NCBI GenBank assembly: GCA_947311785.1 | Contig: CAMZLW010000097.1 | Location: forward strand, 1 to 44,373 | From: an uncultured Ignavibacteriales bacterium | GTDB taxonomy: Bacteria > Bacteroidota > Ignavibacteria > Ignavibacteriales > Melioribacteraceae | Direction of reading: 5' to 3' | Length of the DNA stretch: 44,373 nucleotides | Part shown: positions 26,727 through 34,548 of the stretch, piece by piece | Numbering within the stretch: position 1 is the first letter of the stretch | Layout of the letters: each line of letters starts with the position of its first letter | Position numbers and translations under genes: made by a program | The notes under the pieces: model-generated | Seen by the model: the letters and a program-made list of their open reading frames with translations, nothing else | What the model was told of the DNA's origin: nothing | Databases searched by the model: none

Positions 26727-27437
26727 CTAATTAAAATAAATAGACTCAAACTTGGCTAATACTTTGCCCTCATTGTACAAAAATAAATACTCACCATAAA
26801 TTTTATATCTATTTGTTTTTTCAAGAGTTTGAAAATATTCAGTTTCAAGTTCAATATTTTCACACATCATCATAGTTGAGCCAACTTGACTAAACTGCAA
26901 CGAATCGTTGTTTAAAGTAAATTGACCAAAAAAATTATTGCATCCAGAAAAACCTTTTATTGTATTGTCGTTTCGCAATAAAAGATGAATTGTTTTTTCT
27001 GATTTATACTTTTTAACTGATTTTCCATTAAGTTCTCTTAAACTCCAAAATGTATTTTTTAAGTTGGCAGTTCCAAGATTTTTAACACAATCTATATGTG
27101 GCCAAATTTTATTAAACTTATCAACAATTAGAAACTCTTTTTTGCCATCACCATCCATTTTAGGTCGCATTTCAAAATGACCTTTTAGAGTTACAATTAT
27201 TTTTTCGCCAGCATTTTCAACCACTTCCAAATAAGCATGCTCAAGCGAAATGTTATCTCCGTCAAATGCTATTGGATATTTTTTATTAGTCTCACAGTCA
27301 ATAAACATTGCAGCATCCGCCATGTAGGAGTAGTATCCCTTTAGCTCTTTATCTGTTTTTTCACTATCAACCGACGAACACGAAAACAAAATTGGAAGCA
27401 ACAAAAGTGCGATAATTTTTCTCATAACAATTCTCAT
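26727..27437 (-). CDS. Lipoprotein with NlpE-like and META (HslJ-like) domains
   Basis: A 236-residue lipoprotein whose signal peptide ends in LLPILFSC (lipidated C20). Residues about 33-110 resemble an NlpE-type domain (GYYSYMADAAMFIDC). Residues about 123-230 form a META domain with FSGCNNFFGQF and STMMMC. This combination occurs in envelope-stress or metal-response lipoproteins, and the exact role is not known. Either the ATG at 27437 or the one at 27425 could be the start. The second sits closer to the usual signal-peptide layout. It is divergent from queC. Confidence 0.82.
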   Translation of the reverse strand: MRIVMRKIIALLLLPILFSCSSVDSEKTDKELKGYYSYMADAAMFIDCETNKKYPIAFDGDNISLEHAYLEVVENAGEKIIVTLKGHFEMRPKMDGDGKKEFLIVDKFNKIWPHIDCVKNLGTANLKNTFWSLRELNGKSVKKYKSEKTIHLLLRNDNTIKGFSGCNNFFGQFTLNNDSLQFSQVGSTMMMCENIELETEYFQTLEKTNRYKIYGEYLFLYNEGKVLAKFESIYFN

Positions 27438-27488
27438 TTTTAAAATTAGCTTTAGTTCACAAAATATAATATTCTAGATTATTCCGAC

Positions 27489-27518
27489 TTGTTAATTTAA
27501 CAATCTTATTGTTATAAT
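27489..27518 (+). promoter_or_regulatory. queC promoter with overlapping palindromes
   Basis: TTGTTA (27489-27494) and TATAAT (27513-27518), 18 bases apart, form a good -35/-10 pair. The -35 lies in the perfect palindrome TTGTTAATTTAACAA (27489-27503). It overlaps a second one, AACAATcttATTGTT (27499-27513), that abuts the -10. The queC ATG starts only 6 bases after the -10, so the transcript would be nearly leaderless. Confidence 0.5.
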
Positions 27519-27524
27519 TAGGGT

Positions 27525-28211
27525 ATGGAAAATAAAAAAATAGCAGTTGTTGCCGTTAGTGGTGGTCTTGATAGTTGCGTAACCACAGCAATAGCTAGGT
27601 TAGATTACGAGTTAGCATTTGCTCATATTAATTATGGGCAACGAACACAGGATAGAGAGCTAAAGGCTTTTAACGACATTGCAGATTTTTATAATGTTCA
27701 GCATAGAATAATTATAGACTTCAATCACCTTGCAAAAATAGGTGGGTCGTCGCTTACCGATTACTCAATGAATATAGTTGAAGCAGATTTAGAGGCTGAT
27801 GAAATTCCAAACTCGTATGTGCCTTTCAGAAATGCAAATATTTTAACAGCCTGTGTTAGCTGGGCAGAAGTGATTGGAGCCGAAGCAATTTTTATTGGTG
27901 CAGTGTTTGAAGATTCATCGGGCTACCCCGATTGCCGTCCAGATTTTTTTGATGCCTTTAATAAAGTTATTAATTTTGGAACAAAGCCTGAAACAAAAAT
28001 TGAAATTAAAACTCCAATTATACATTTAAATAAAAATGAAATTATTAAAAAAGGAATGGAGCTAAAAGCACCACTCAACTTAACTTGGTCGTGTTATCAA
28101 AGCGAAGATAAGGCGTGCGGAGTGTGTGATAGTTGTGCTTTACGTTTGAGAGGATTTCAACAAGTGGGAATTGCTGATCCAATTCCGTATAATGTTAGAC
28201 CAAAATATTAA
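27525..28211 (+). CDS. queC: 7-cyano-7-deazaguanine synthase
   Basis: QueC makes preQ0 from 7-carboxy-7-deazaguanine with ATP and ammonia in queuosine biosynthesis. The PP-loop ATP site SGGLDS (12-17) is intact. Four cysteines near the C terminus, C190, C198, C201 and C204 ([15 protein letters not shown]), form the zinc site. The length of 228 is usual. It is followed after 17 bases by queF, the next step of the pathway. queD and queE, the preceding steps, lie 10 kb away on the other strand. The ATG at 27525 has no Shine-Dalgarno sequence, consistent with a very short leader. Confidence 0.96.
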   Translation: MENKKIAVVAVSGGLDSCVTTAIARLDYELAFAHINYGQRTQDRELKAFNDIADFYNVQHRIIIDFNHLAKIGGSSLTDYSMNIVEADLEADEIPNSYVPFRNANILTACVSWAEVIGAEAIFIGAVFEDSSGYPDCRPDFFDAFNKVINFGTKPETKIEIKTPIIHLNKNEIIKKGMELKAPLNLTWSCYQSEDKACGVCDSCALRLRGFQQVGIADPIPYNVRPKY

Positions 28212-28228
28212 TTAATAGAGAGAGAATA

Positions 28229-28627
28229 GTGGAAGATAAAACAAAAATTTTAGAAACATTCGAAAATCCTAATAAGGATAGAGATTACACAATAAAACAT
28301 ATTGCTCCAGAGTTTACATCACTATGCCCCAAAACTGGACAACCCGATTTTGCTACAATTAATCTGGAGTATATTCCAAACGAGCTTTGTGTTGAACTAA
28401 AATCGTATAAACTTTATTTGAACTCATACCGCAATGAAGGAATGTTTTTTGAAGCGGTAACAAATAAAATTTTAGATGATTTAGTAGAAGTTCTAAAACC
28501 TAGTTACCTCAATATAGTTGCAGAGTTTAACGTCCGCGGTGGAATTAGTTCTGTTGTTGAAGTTGAATACGATGAGTTTGATGATTTGGAAATTTATGAT
28601 GACGATGAAGATTTTTCACTAAACTAA
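28229..28627 (+). CDS. queF: NADPH-dependent 7-cyano-7-deazaguanine reductase
   Basis: QueF reduces preQ0 to preQ1. This is the short, one-domain type (132 residues). Catalytic C33 and D40 are present ([12 protein letters not shown]), as is E56 in VELKSYK. Where the B. subtilis enzyme has FHE, this one reads FFE (F73-F74-E75), so the histidine is replaced. Aromatic substitutions there occur in other short QueFs as far as I recall. The C terminus has an unusual acidic tail ([17 protein letters not shown]). The start is GTG at 28229 with a GAGAGAGA-type site. It shares an operon with queC. Confidence 0.94.
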   Translation: MEDKTKILETFENPNKDRDYTIKHIAPEFTSLCPKTGQPDFATINLEYIPNELCVELKSYKLYLNSYRNEGMFFEAVTNKILDDLVEVLKPSYLNIVAEFNVRGGISSVVEVEYDEFDDLEIYDDDEDFSLN

Positions 28628-28648
28628 CAAACATACTCTTAGAAGAAT

Positions 28649-28715
28649 TAAGCTAACTCCCACTACTGCTAGCTTAGGATTGAAATTTTCTTGAGTGTTT
28701 TTTTCATTATCCTAA
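28649..28715 (+). promoter_or_regulatory. Mutually exclusive hairpins ahead of the lyase gene
   Basis: TAAGCTA (28649-28655) can pair with TAGCTTA (28670-28676). TTAGGAT (28674-28680), which overlaps that second arm by three bases, can pair instead with ATCCTAA (28709-28715). A T-rich stretch lies between. This could be the queF terminator plus a chance repeat, or an attenuator-like switch in the leader of the next gene. I see no leader peptide rich in Trp or Tyr. Confidence 0.3.
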
Positions 28716-28733
28716 ACTAGTAAAGGAGCACTT

Positions 28734-30122
28734 ATGGCTAAGAAAGTTACAAAAAGAAGTTGGGCTGAACCATTCAAAATTAAAGTGGTTGAGCCAATTA
28801 AAATGACAACACGCGAGCATCGCGAAAAGGCAATTAAAACTGCTGGTTACAATACCTTCCTGTTAGAATCAGAAGACGTTTACATCGATTTGCTTACCGA
28901 TAGCGGAACAAATGCAATGAGCGATAGGCAATGGGCTGGAATGATGGTAGGCGATGAAGCCTACGCTGGTAGCAGAAATTTTTATCACCTTTGGGATAAC
29001 GTAAAAAAATATTACGGAATGCCTTACTTTGTTCCAACTCACCAAGGACGTGCAGCCGAGCATATGATTTCACAAATCCTAATCAAGAAAGGGGATTACA
29101 TTCCTGGCAACATGTATTTTACAACCACTCGTCTTCATCAAGAGCTTGCTGGTGCAACGTTTGTAGATGTTATTGTTGATGAAGCTCACGACCCAAGTAG
29201 TGAAAAACCATTTAAAGGAAATATTGATCTTAAAAAACTAAAAGCATTAATTAATAAAGTTGGAGCAAAAAAAATTCCTTACGTTAGCATTGCTGGTCCG
29301 GTAAACATGGCGGGCGGACAACCATTTTCCATGAAAAACTTAAAAGATGTTTACAAGCTATGCCAGCAACACAAAATTAAATTATGGTTTGATGCTACAC
29401 GTGCAGTTGAGAACGCATACTTTATAAAAACTAAAGAACGTGGCTATGCTAAAAAAACTATTGCTGAAATTCTAAAAGAAATTAGCTCTTACTTTGAAGG
29501 CATTTGGGTAAGTGCTAAAAAAGATTTAATGGTAAATATTGGTGGAATTCTTTGCACAAAGAACAAAAAGTTTTTTGAAAAAGCACGCAACATGGTTGTA
29601 GTTTACGAAGGGCTACACACATACGGCGGACTTGCAGGACGCGACATGGAGGCTATGGCTATTGGGCTTAACGAAATGGTTGAATACGATAATGTTAGAG
29701 CACGCATAGGGCAAGTAGAGTATTTTGGAAATGAATTAGAAAAATATGGTGTGCCATTTGTAAAACCAATTGGTGGGCACGCAATATTTTTGGACGCAAA
29801 AAAAATACTAAGTCATTTATCGCAAGATAAATTTCCTGCCCAAACTCTTGCAGCAGAAATATATCTCGATTCTGGTGTTAGAGGAATGGAGCGTGGAGTT
29901 GTCTCTGCAGGACGCGACCCCAAAACAGGCAAACATAGATTCCCAAAACTTGAACTGGTGCGAATGACTTTCCCTCGCCGTGTTTATACTCAAGCCCACA
30001 TTGATGTTGCTGTTGAATCAATTGCATCTGTTTATCAAAACAGAAAAAACATTACTGGACTTAAAATGGTTTACGAACCAGAGTATCTACGCTTCTTCCA
30101 AGGACGTTTTGAAAAACTATAA
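28734..30122 (+). CDS. tpl: Tyrosine phenol-lyase-like PLP beta-eliminating lyase
   Basis: A PLP-dependent lyase of the tryptophanase/tyrosine phenol-lyase family, 462 residues. The Schiff-base lysine is K263 (VSAKKDLMVNIGG). Several stretches follow tyrosine phenol-lyase rather than tryptophanase: LLTDSGTNAMSDRQWAGMM, NMYFTTTRLHQE, MERGVVSAGR (with the arginine that contacts the phenol in TPL, where tryptophanase has a hydrophobic residue) and LRFFQGRF. It would split L-tyrosine to phenol, pyruvate and ammonia, or run the reverse. A tryptophanase-like substrate cannot be excluded. A strong AAGGAG lies 7 bases before the ATG. A terminator follows the gene. Confidence 0.85.
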   Translation: MAKKVTKRSWAEPFKIKVVEPIKMTTREHREKAIKTAGYNTFLLESEDVYIDLLTDSGTNAMSDRQWAGMMVGDEAYAGSRNFYHLWDNVKKYYGMPYFVPTHQGRAAEHMISQILIKKGDYIPGNMYFTTTRLHQELAGATFVDVIVDEAHDPSSEKPFKGNIDLKKLKALINKVGAKKIPYVSIAGPVNMAGGQPFSMKNLKDVYKLCQQHKIKLWFDATRAVENAYFIKTKERGYAKKTIAEILKEISSYFEGIWVSAKKDLMVNIGGILCTKNKKFFEKARNMVVVYEGLHTYGGLAGRDMEAMAIGLNEMVEYDNVRARIGQVEYFGNELEKYGVPFVKPIGGHAIFLDAKKILSHLSQDKFPAQTLAAEIYLDSGVRGMERGVVSAGRDPKTGKHRFPKLELVRMTFPRRVYTQAHIDVAVESIASVYQNRKNITGLKMVYEPEYLRFFQGRFEKL

Positions 30123-30148
30123 TTAATCAAGTTTGTAATTATTTACTT

Positions 30149-30184
30149 TTAAACCTCGAATATTATATATATTTCGAGGTTTAA
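30149..30184 (+). terminator. Terminator between the lyase gene and glnD
   Basis: Arms 30149-30160 and 30173-30184 form a perfect 12-bp stem containing ACCTCGA/TCGAGGT, with a 12-base AT loop. An AT-rich TTTTAT tract follows. It lies 26 bases past the lyase stop and separates it from glnD. Confidence 0.75.
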
Positions 30185-30208
30185 TTTTATAATTAAAAAC
30201 TATACTAT

Positions 30209-32767
30209 ATGCGGCAATCACTTGAAATAAAACAACAATTTAATATTGAAAAAGAAAAACTCTTTAATAACACCGAACTAATTAAAGATGCTTTTAAATT
30301 GTGTATAAATTACAGCCTTTTGGTTGAGGAATATATATTTAAAGTTCTGTCAAATAAAAGCGTCGATTTTGTTTTAGCCGCTGCAGGAAGTTTTAGCAGA
30401 CGTGAACTTTCCCCATACTCCGATATAGACTTAATGTTTATTACCGACAAGGTTTCCAAAAACAATAAGAGCATAGAGGAGAGTGTGAGTTTGCTTTGGG
30501 ATATAGGAATTGAAATATCTCATACTGTTCGCGAGTTTTCCGATATAGAAATATTTCTTGAAGATGATTTAACATCCTTTACTCAATTTTTTGAAACACG
30601 TTTTTTATTTGGTAATAAAGACCTTTACAAAAAATGGAACAATAAAATTTTATCTGTGCTTGATGAAACCCATAAGGCACGCTTGCTTAATCAATATTTT
30701 GCCGATATTAAGCAACGTCATAAAAAGTATGGTGTCTCACCAAAAGTTTTAGAACCAAACATTAAATCTTCTGCTGGTGGGTTAAGAGATTTTCACACTG
30801 TTGAGTGGATATATTTAATTAAAAACAACACACTTATTTTTAATCAGGCTGAAATAACTCAAACAGAATTGTTCCTTATACAAATGGAACATGAGAAATT
30901 TATTGATAACAAAGGAGTTAAACGATTATTAAAAAGTTATGAACTTATTCTCTCGGTAAGAAATTTACTACACATTTTTAGTAAACGCCGTCAGGATAGG
31001 CTCGAATTTACATTACAAAAAGAAATTGCTCTTTTTCTTGGTTACACAAAAAGCAATTGGAAAAACTTTATGTTTGAGTATTTTAATGCTACTAACATAG
31101 TTTTTAGATTTTCGCGAACCCTTGTAAAAAAATATGAAGAAGAACTTACAGGACCAATTTCAGAATATTTATCGATAGAGCTTGATGATGATTTTTATAT
31201 AAAGGATAATATAATTTATATTAAAAAAATGAGGGAACTAACACTTTCGGAAACAATGCGAGTTTTTTACTATAGAGGATTACACAAGGCACGTTTTGGG
31301 CAACACCTACGCTCTGTAATAATTAATAGCATTCTCGAAATTGAGGAGAGTGAGCAAAACACTGGGGCATCTTCGGTCTTTTTTAGAGAAATTTTAAAAC
31401 TACCGAATAACATTGGCATAACCTTAAATATTATGAACAGCTTAGGGGTTTTAGGAACTTTTCTTCCTGAGTTTAAAGAATTAATAGGATTTTTTCAACC
31501 TGGCGTTTATCACTGCTACACTGCCGATGAGCATACACTAATTGCACTTAGCAATTTAGAAAAACTTAGAAACAAAGGAACTACTCTCGGAATTATTTTT
31601 GACAGCATAAAGGTAAAAGATATTCTTTATCTATCGGTGTTGTTGCATGATATTGCAAAACCAATTAGCATTTCTGGGCACGAAATAATTGGTGCTGAAA
31701 TGGTTGAAACAATTATGGCTTCATTAGGATATAATTCTGACGATACTGAATTAGTTCAGTTTTTAGTTAGGCATCATCTTACAATGGAGCAATTTGCATT
31801 TAGAAGAAACTTAAATGACCCTGAAACACTTGATAATTTTGTTTCAATTTTTTCAAAAAAGGAAGAGCTAAATTATCTTTATCTTTTAACTTATGCCGAT
31901 CTCTCTGCTGTTAGTCCGCTTGTCTGGACAAATTGGAAAAACGACTTGCTAGAAGAGCTATACCGCAAAAGCCTTGCTATGCTTGATGATAAACTAACTG
32001 GCGAGGATTTATTATACGAGAACACACTCGCAATGGTTAGTGATCCACAAATAGCTAATAACAATATGGTTAAATCGCACATTGAATCAATTGACGATGT
32101 AGCGTATTTGCAACTTTATACTCAGAACGAAATTGCCGAACACGTAAGAGAGATTGAAGATGGGAATGAAATTTCAATATTTTTCAAAAATGAAAATGGA
32201 TTTACAAACATAACTCTTATTACAAAAGATTCCAGCTCACTTCTTTCACGAGTCTGTGGCTCTTTATCCATAAGCGATTTAAATATCCATGATGCGAAAA
32301 TTTTTACTCGTAAAGATGGAATTGTGATTGATAATTTTAATGTAACAGAATTTAGAAGCAAAAATTTAGTTAGTGTAGAAAAGTATCCAACAATTAAATC
32401 CAACATCACAAAGGCTTTGCGAAATGAGCTACATATTGTTGAAGAGTTCAATAGAATAAAATCTAAGTGGTGGCGTTTAGAAAATAAATTATTCAAACGA
32501 AAAGATAAAATTAGAGTTGACTTTGAGGAGTACGATAAATATAGTATAATTGATGTTCATTCTCCCGATAAGATTGGACTGCTTTATCAAATTACAAATA
32601 AAATGAACGAGCTTGGCTTGGTTGTTTACTTTGCAAAAATTGGACTAAAATCGGACGACGTGGTTGATGCTTTTTATGTTTTAGATAGAAATGGACATAA
32701 AATTACGGATGCTGATAAGGGACTAATTACACTGGAACTTAAGTTAGCTATAGAAGAAATTTTATAA
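30209..32767 (+). CDS. glnD: Bifunctional PII uridylyltransferase/uridylyl-removing enzyme
   Basis: GlnD senses glutamine and adds or removes UMP on the PII protein, so it governs nitrogen metabolism. The order is: nucleotidyltransferase (AAGSFSRRELSPYSDID, with D72 and D74); linker; HD domain for UMP removal (H480-D481 in LLHDIAKP, then RHH and YADLS); and two C-terminal ACT domains at about 675-740 and 775-850 for glutamine sensing. The 852 residues match the family. The glycine-rich loop reads GSFSR where many GlnDs have GGYGR. No glnB, glnE or glnA is in the window. murI follows after 9 bases with its ribosome site overlapping the glnD stop. Confidence 0.9.
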   Translation: MRQSLEIKQQFNIEKEKLFNNTELIKDAFKLCINYSLLVEEYIFKVLSNKSVDFVLAAAGSFSRRELSPYSDIDLMFITDKVSKNNKSIEESVSLLWDIGIEISHTVREFSDIEIFLEDDLTSFTQFFETRFLFGNKDLYKKWNNKILSVLDETHKARLLNQYFADIKQRHKKYGVSPKVLEPNIKSSAGGLRDFHTVEWIYLIKNNTLIFNQAEITQTELFLIQMEHEKFIDNKGVKRLLKSYELILSVRNLLHIFSKRRQDRLEFTLQKEIALFLGYTKSNWKNFMFEYFNATNIVFRFSRTLVKKYEEELTGPISEYLSIELDDDFYIKDNIIYIKKMRELTLSETMRVFYYRGLHKARFGQHLRSVIINSILEIEESEQNTGASSVFFREILKLPNNIGITLNIMNSLGVLGTFLPEFKELIGFFQPGVYHCYTADEHTLIALSNLEKLRNKGTTLGIIFDSIKVKDILYLSVLLHDIAKPISISGHEIIGAEMVETIMASLGYNSDDTELVQFLVRHHLTMEQFAFRRNLNDPETLDNFVSIFSKKEELNYLYLLTYADLSAVSPLVWTNWKNDLLEELYRKSLAMLDDKLTGEDLLYENTLAMVSDPQIANNNMVKSHIESIDDVAYLQLYTQNEIAEHVREIEDGNEISIFFKNENGFTNITLITKDSSSLLSRVCGSLSISDLNIHDAKIFTRKDGIVIDNFNVTEFRSKNLVSVEKYPTIKSNITKALRNELHIVEEFNRIKSKWWRLENKLFKRKDKIRVDFEEYDKYSIIDVHSPDKIGLLYQITNKMNELGLVVYFAKIGLKSDDVVDAFYVLDRNGHKITDADKGLITLELKLAIEEIL

Positions 32768-32776
32768 GAGGTAAAC

Positions 32777-33604
32777 TTGCAGTTTATTAATAAAACAGCT
32801 CCAATAGGAATTTTCGATTCTGGAATTGGCGGTTTAACCGTTGCCAAAAGAATTATTTCTATGTTGCCAAATGAAAACATTGTTTACTTTGGCGATACGG
32901 CACGCGTCCCTTATGGCTCTAAGTCGAACTCAACAGTAATTGAATACGCAATTCAGGATGCACAATTTTTAATAAACAAAAATGTAAAACTAATTATTGT
33001 TGCATGCAACACTGCCTCATCTGTTGCACTAGATTCACTAAAGAGAAAATATAATATTCCAATTATCGGCATGATAGAACCTGGTGCAAGTCTGGCTGTA
33101 AAAAAATCAAAGAATAAAAGAGTAGGTGTAATAGGAACCAACTCAACAATAAACAACAAAGCATATTCAGAACAAATAAAAACACTTGATGCAGAAATTT
33201 CCATTATTGAAAAGGCGTGTCCGTTGTTTGTCCCAATTGCAGAAGAAGGATGGCTAAACCACGAAGCAACAAGATTAATTGCAATTGAGTATTTGCAAGA
33301 ATTTATTGATGCTGAAATAGACACGCTAATACTGGGCTGTACGCATTATCCACTACTTGCCGAAACAATCCAAAATATTATGGGCGAAAAAGTTACTCTT
33401 ATAGATTCTGGTTATGCGGCATCTCTACAAGTTGAAAACTATTTAGAAGGGCGAGGAGTAAGAAACGATTCCCACCAAGTAGGAACACATCAATTTTATG
33501 TTAGCGATTTACCCAATAAATTTAAGACAATTGCAGAGCGGTTCTTAGGCAGTAAAGTTAACCATATTGAAAAAATTGATGTGGAAATCTTAATTAAGAA
33601 TTAA
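32777..33604 (+). CDS. murI: Glutamate racemase
   Basis: MurI interconverts L- and D-glutamate to supply D-Glu for peptidoglycan. Both catalytic cysteines are present, C77 (VACNTASS) and C188 (LGCTHYPLL). So are the N-terminal IGIFDSGIGGLTV and FGDTARVPYGSKS. The start is TTG at 32777, with AGAGG 5 bases upstream. The next ATG lies well inside the conserved fold. It forms an operon with glnD. Its 3' end overlaps the converging Nudix gene by 11 bases. Confidence 0.96.
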   Translation: MQFINKTAPIGIFDSGIGGLTVAKRIISMLPNENIVYFGDTARVPYGSKSNSTVIEYAIQDAQFLINKNVKLIIVACNTASSVALDSLKRKYNIPIIGMIEPGASLAVKKSKNKRVGVIGTNSTINNKAYSEQIKTLDAEISIIEKACPLFVPIAEEGWLNHEATRLIAIEYLQEFIDAEIDTLILGCTHYPLLAETIQNIMGEKVTLIDSGYAASLQVENYLEGRGVRNDSHQVGTHQFYVSDLPNKFKTIAERFLGSKVNHIEKIDVEILIKN

Positions 33605-34130
33605 GGAAAAAACTTTTATAGTGATAAATAGCAACAATAGTTTTTGAATCTATAATTTCACCATTCTTAATCATTTCATCAACTTCATTTATTGTATATT
33701 CAAAAACTTCCATTCCGTATTCCCCCTCCTCGCGGTTGTGTTCGCCAGCGGTTAAGCCTTGTGCAAGGTATAGATAAAGAATTTCATCACAAAAGCCTGG
33801 TGTTGTAGATATCTTTCCTAATGGCGTTACTTTCTCAGCACTATATCCGGTCTCTTCTGTTAGTTCGCGTGTTGCACAAATCATTGGATCTTCGTCAATC
33901 TCTAATTTTCCTGCTGGAGCTTCAATTAATACTTCTTGCAACGGGTAGCGGAATTGCTTTATTAAAACTAATTTTCCTTCGTTAGTAATTGGCAATATTA
34001 CCGCACCACCATTGTGATGAATAACTTCGCGTCTTCCAGGGTTTCCACTATCGTATTCTAAGGTATCAACTTTTACATCAAAGACAATTCCATTAAAAAT
34101 ATTTTCACTTTTTGTTACTTTGTAATTCAT
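33594..34130 (-). CDS. Nudix hydrolase, ADP-ribose pyrophosphatase-like
   Basis: A 178-residue cytosolic Nudix enzyme. The complete box (GKLEIDEDPMICATRELTEE, then TGY) fits GX5EX7REUXEEXGU, so the Mg-binding glutamates are in place. The layout, with a beta-rich N-terminal dimer arm and PLQEVLIEAPAGKLE before the box, is that of ADP-ribose/nucleotide-sugar pyrophosphatases. The exact substrate is inferred. The last residues overlap the 3' end of murI on the opposite strand. Confidence 0.9.
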   Translation of the reverse strand: MNYKVTKSENIFNGIVFDVKVDTLEYDSGNPGRREVIHHNGGAVILPITNEGKLVLIKQFRYPLQEVLIEAPAGKLEIDEDPMICATRELTEETGYSAEKVTPLGKISTTPGFCDEILYLYLAQGLTAGEHNREEGEYGMEVFEYTINEVDEMIKNGEIIDSKTIVAIYHYKSFFLNS

Positions 34131-34191
34131 ACTTTACCATATTAAAAAGTTGTTTAAAAAATCGTGTAACTCACACAACTGGAAGTTATTT

Positions 34192-34548
34192 TTACGCATC
34201 GTAATAAGGGATTAATTCGCTTCCAAGAAATTTTAGCGTTGCCGCAATAACACCAAGGTCGTCCATATATCCAAATAGCGGAGCTAAATCTGGAATTGCA
34301 TCAAAAGGAACAATAAAATAAATTAATGCACCAGCAACAATGGTTTTTCGATGCCAGCTTACTGTGTTATCAATAAGGTAGTGATAGAGGGCTATTAAGT
34401 CTTTTGCAAAAGAAATTTTCTTTCCAACTTTTTCTAGTTTAACCCAAAGCTTTCCTTCAACCTCATCGGTAGCTTCGTTAACTTTTTCTTCTGTTTCATA
34501 ATCAACGCCAATATCCTCAGCGTTGTAATTGTTAAAATCGTTACTCAT
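34192..34548 (-). CDS. DUF1232 (YkvA-like) small membrane protein
   Basis: A 118-residue protein with a polar, acidic N terminus (1 to about 40) and a DUF1232 core. The core has the conserved VAGALIYFIVPFDAIPDLAPLFGYMDDLGVI at about 70-100, including a hydrophobic helix. Function is unknown across the family. Its ATG directly follows the stop of the S9 peptidase gene, and its AGAGG ribosome site lies in the last codons of that gene, so the two are translationally coupled. Confidence 0.88.
   Translation of the reverse strand: MSNDFNNYNAEDIGVDYETEEKVNEATDEVEGKLWVKLEKVGKKISFAKDLIALYHYLIDNTVSWHRKTIVAGALIYFIVPFDAIPDLAPLFGYMDDLGVIAATLKFLGSELIPYYDA

Noticed and set aside
27438-27524. Possible preQ1 riboswitch before queC
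   Set aside because: No preQ1-I stem-loop with its A-rich tail, or other known queuosine riboswitch shape, could be found. The promoter sits almost on the start codon.
30161-30172. Alternating AT run as a possible regulatory microsatellite
   Set aside because: It is simply the loop of a terminator hairpin.
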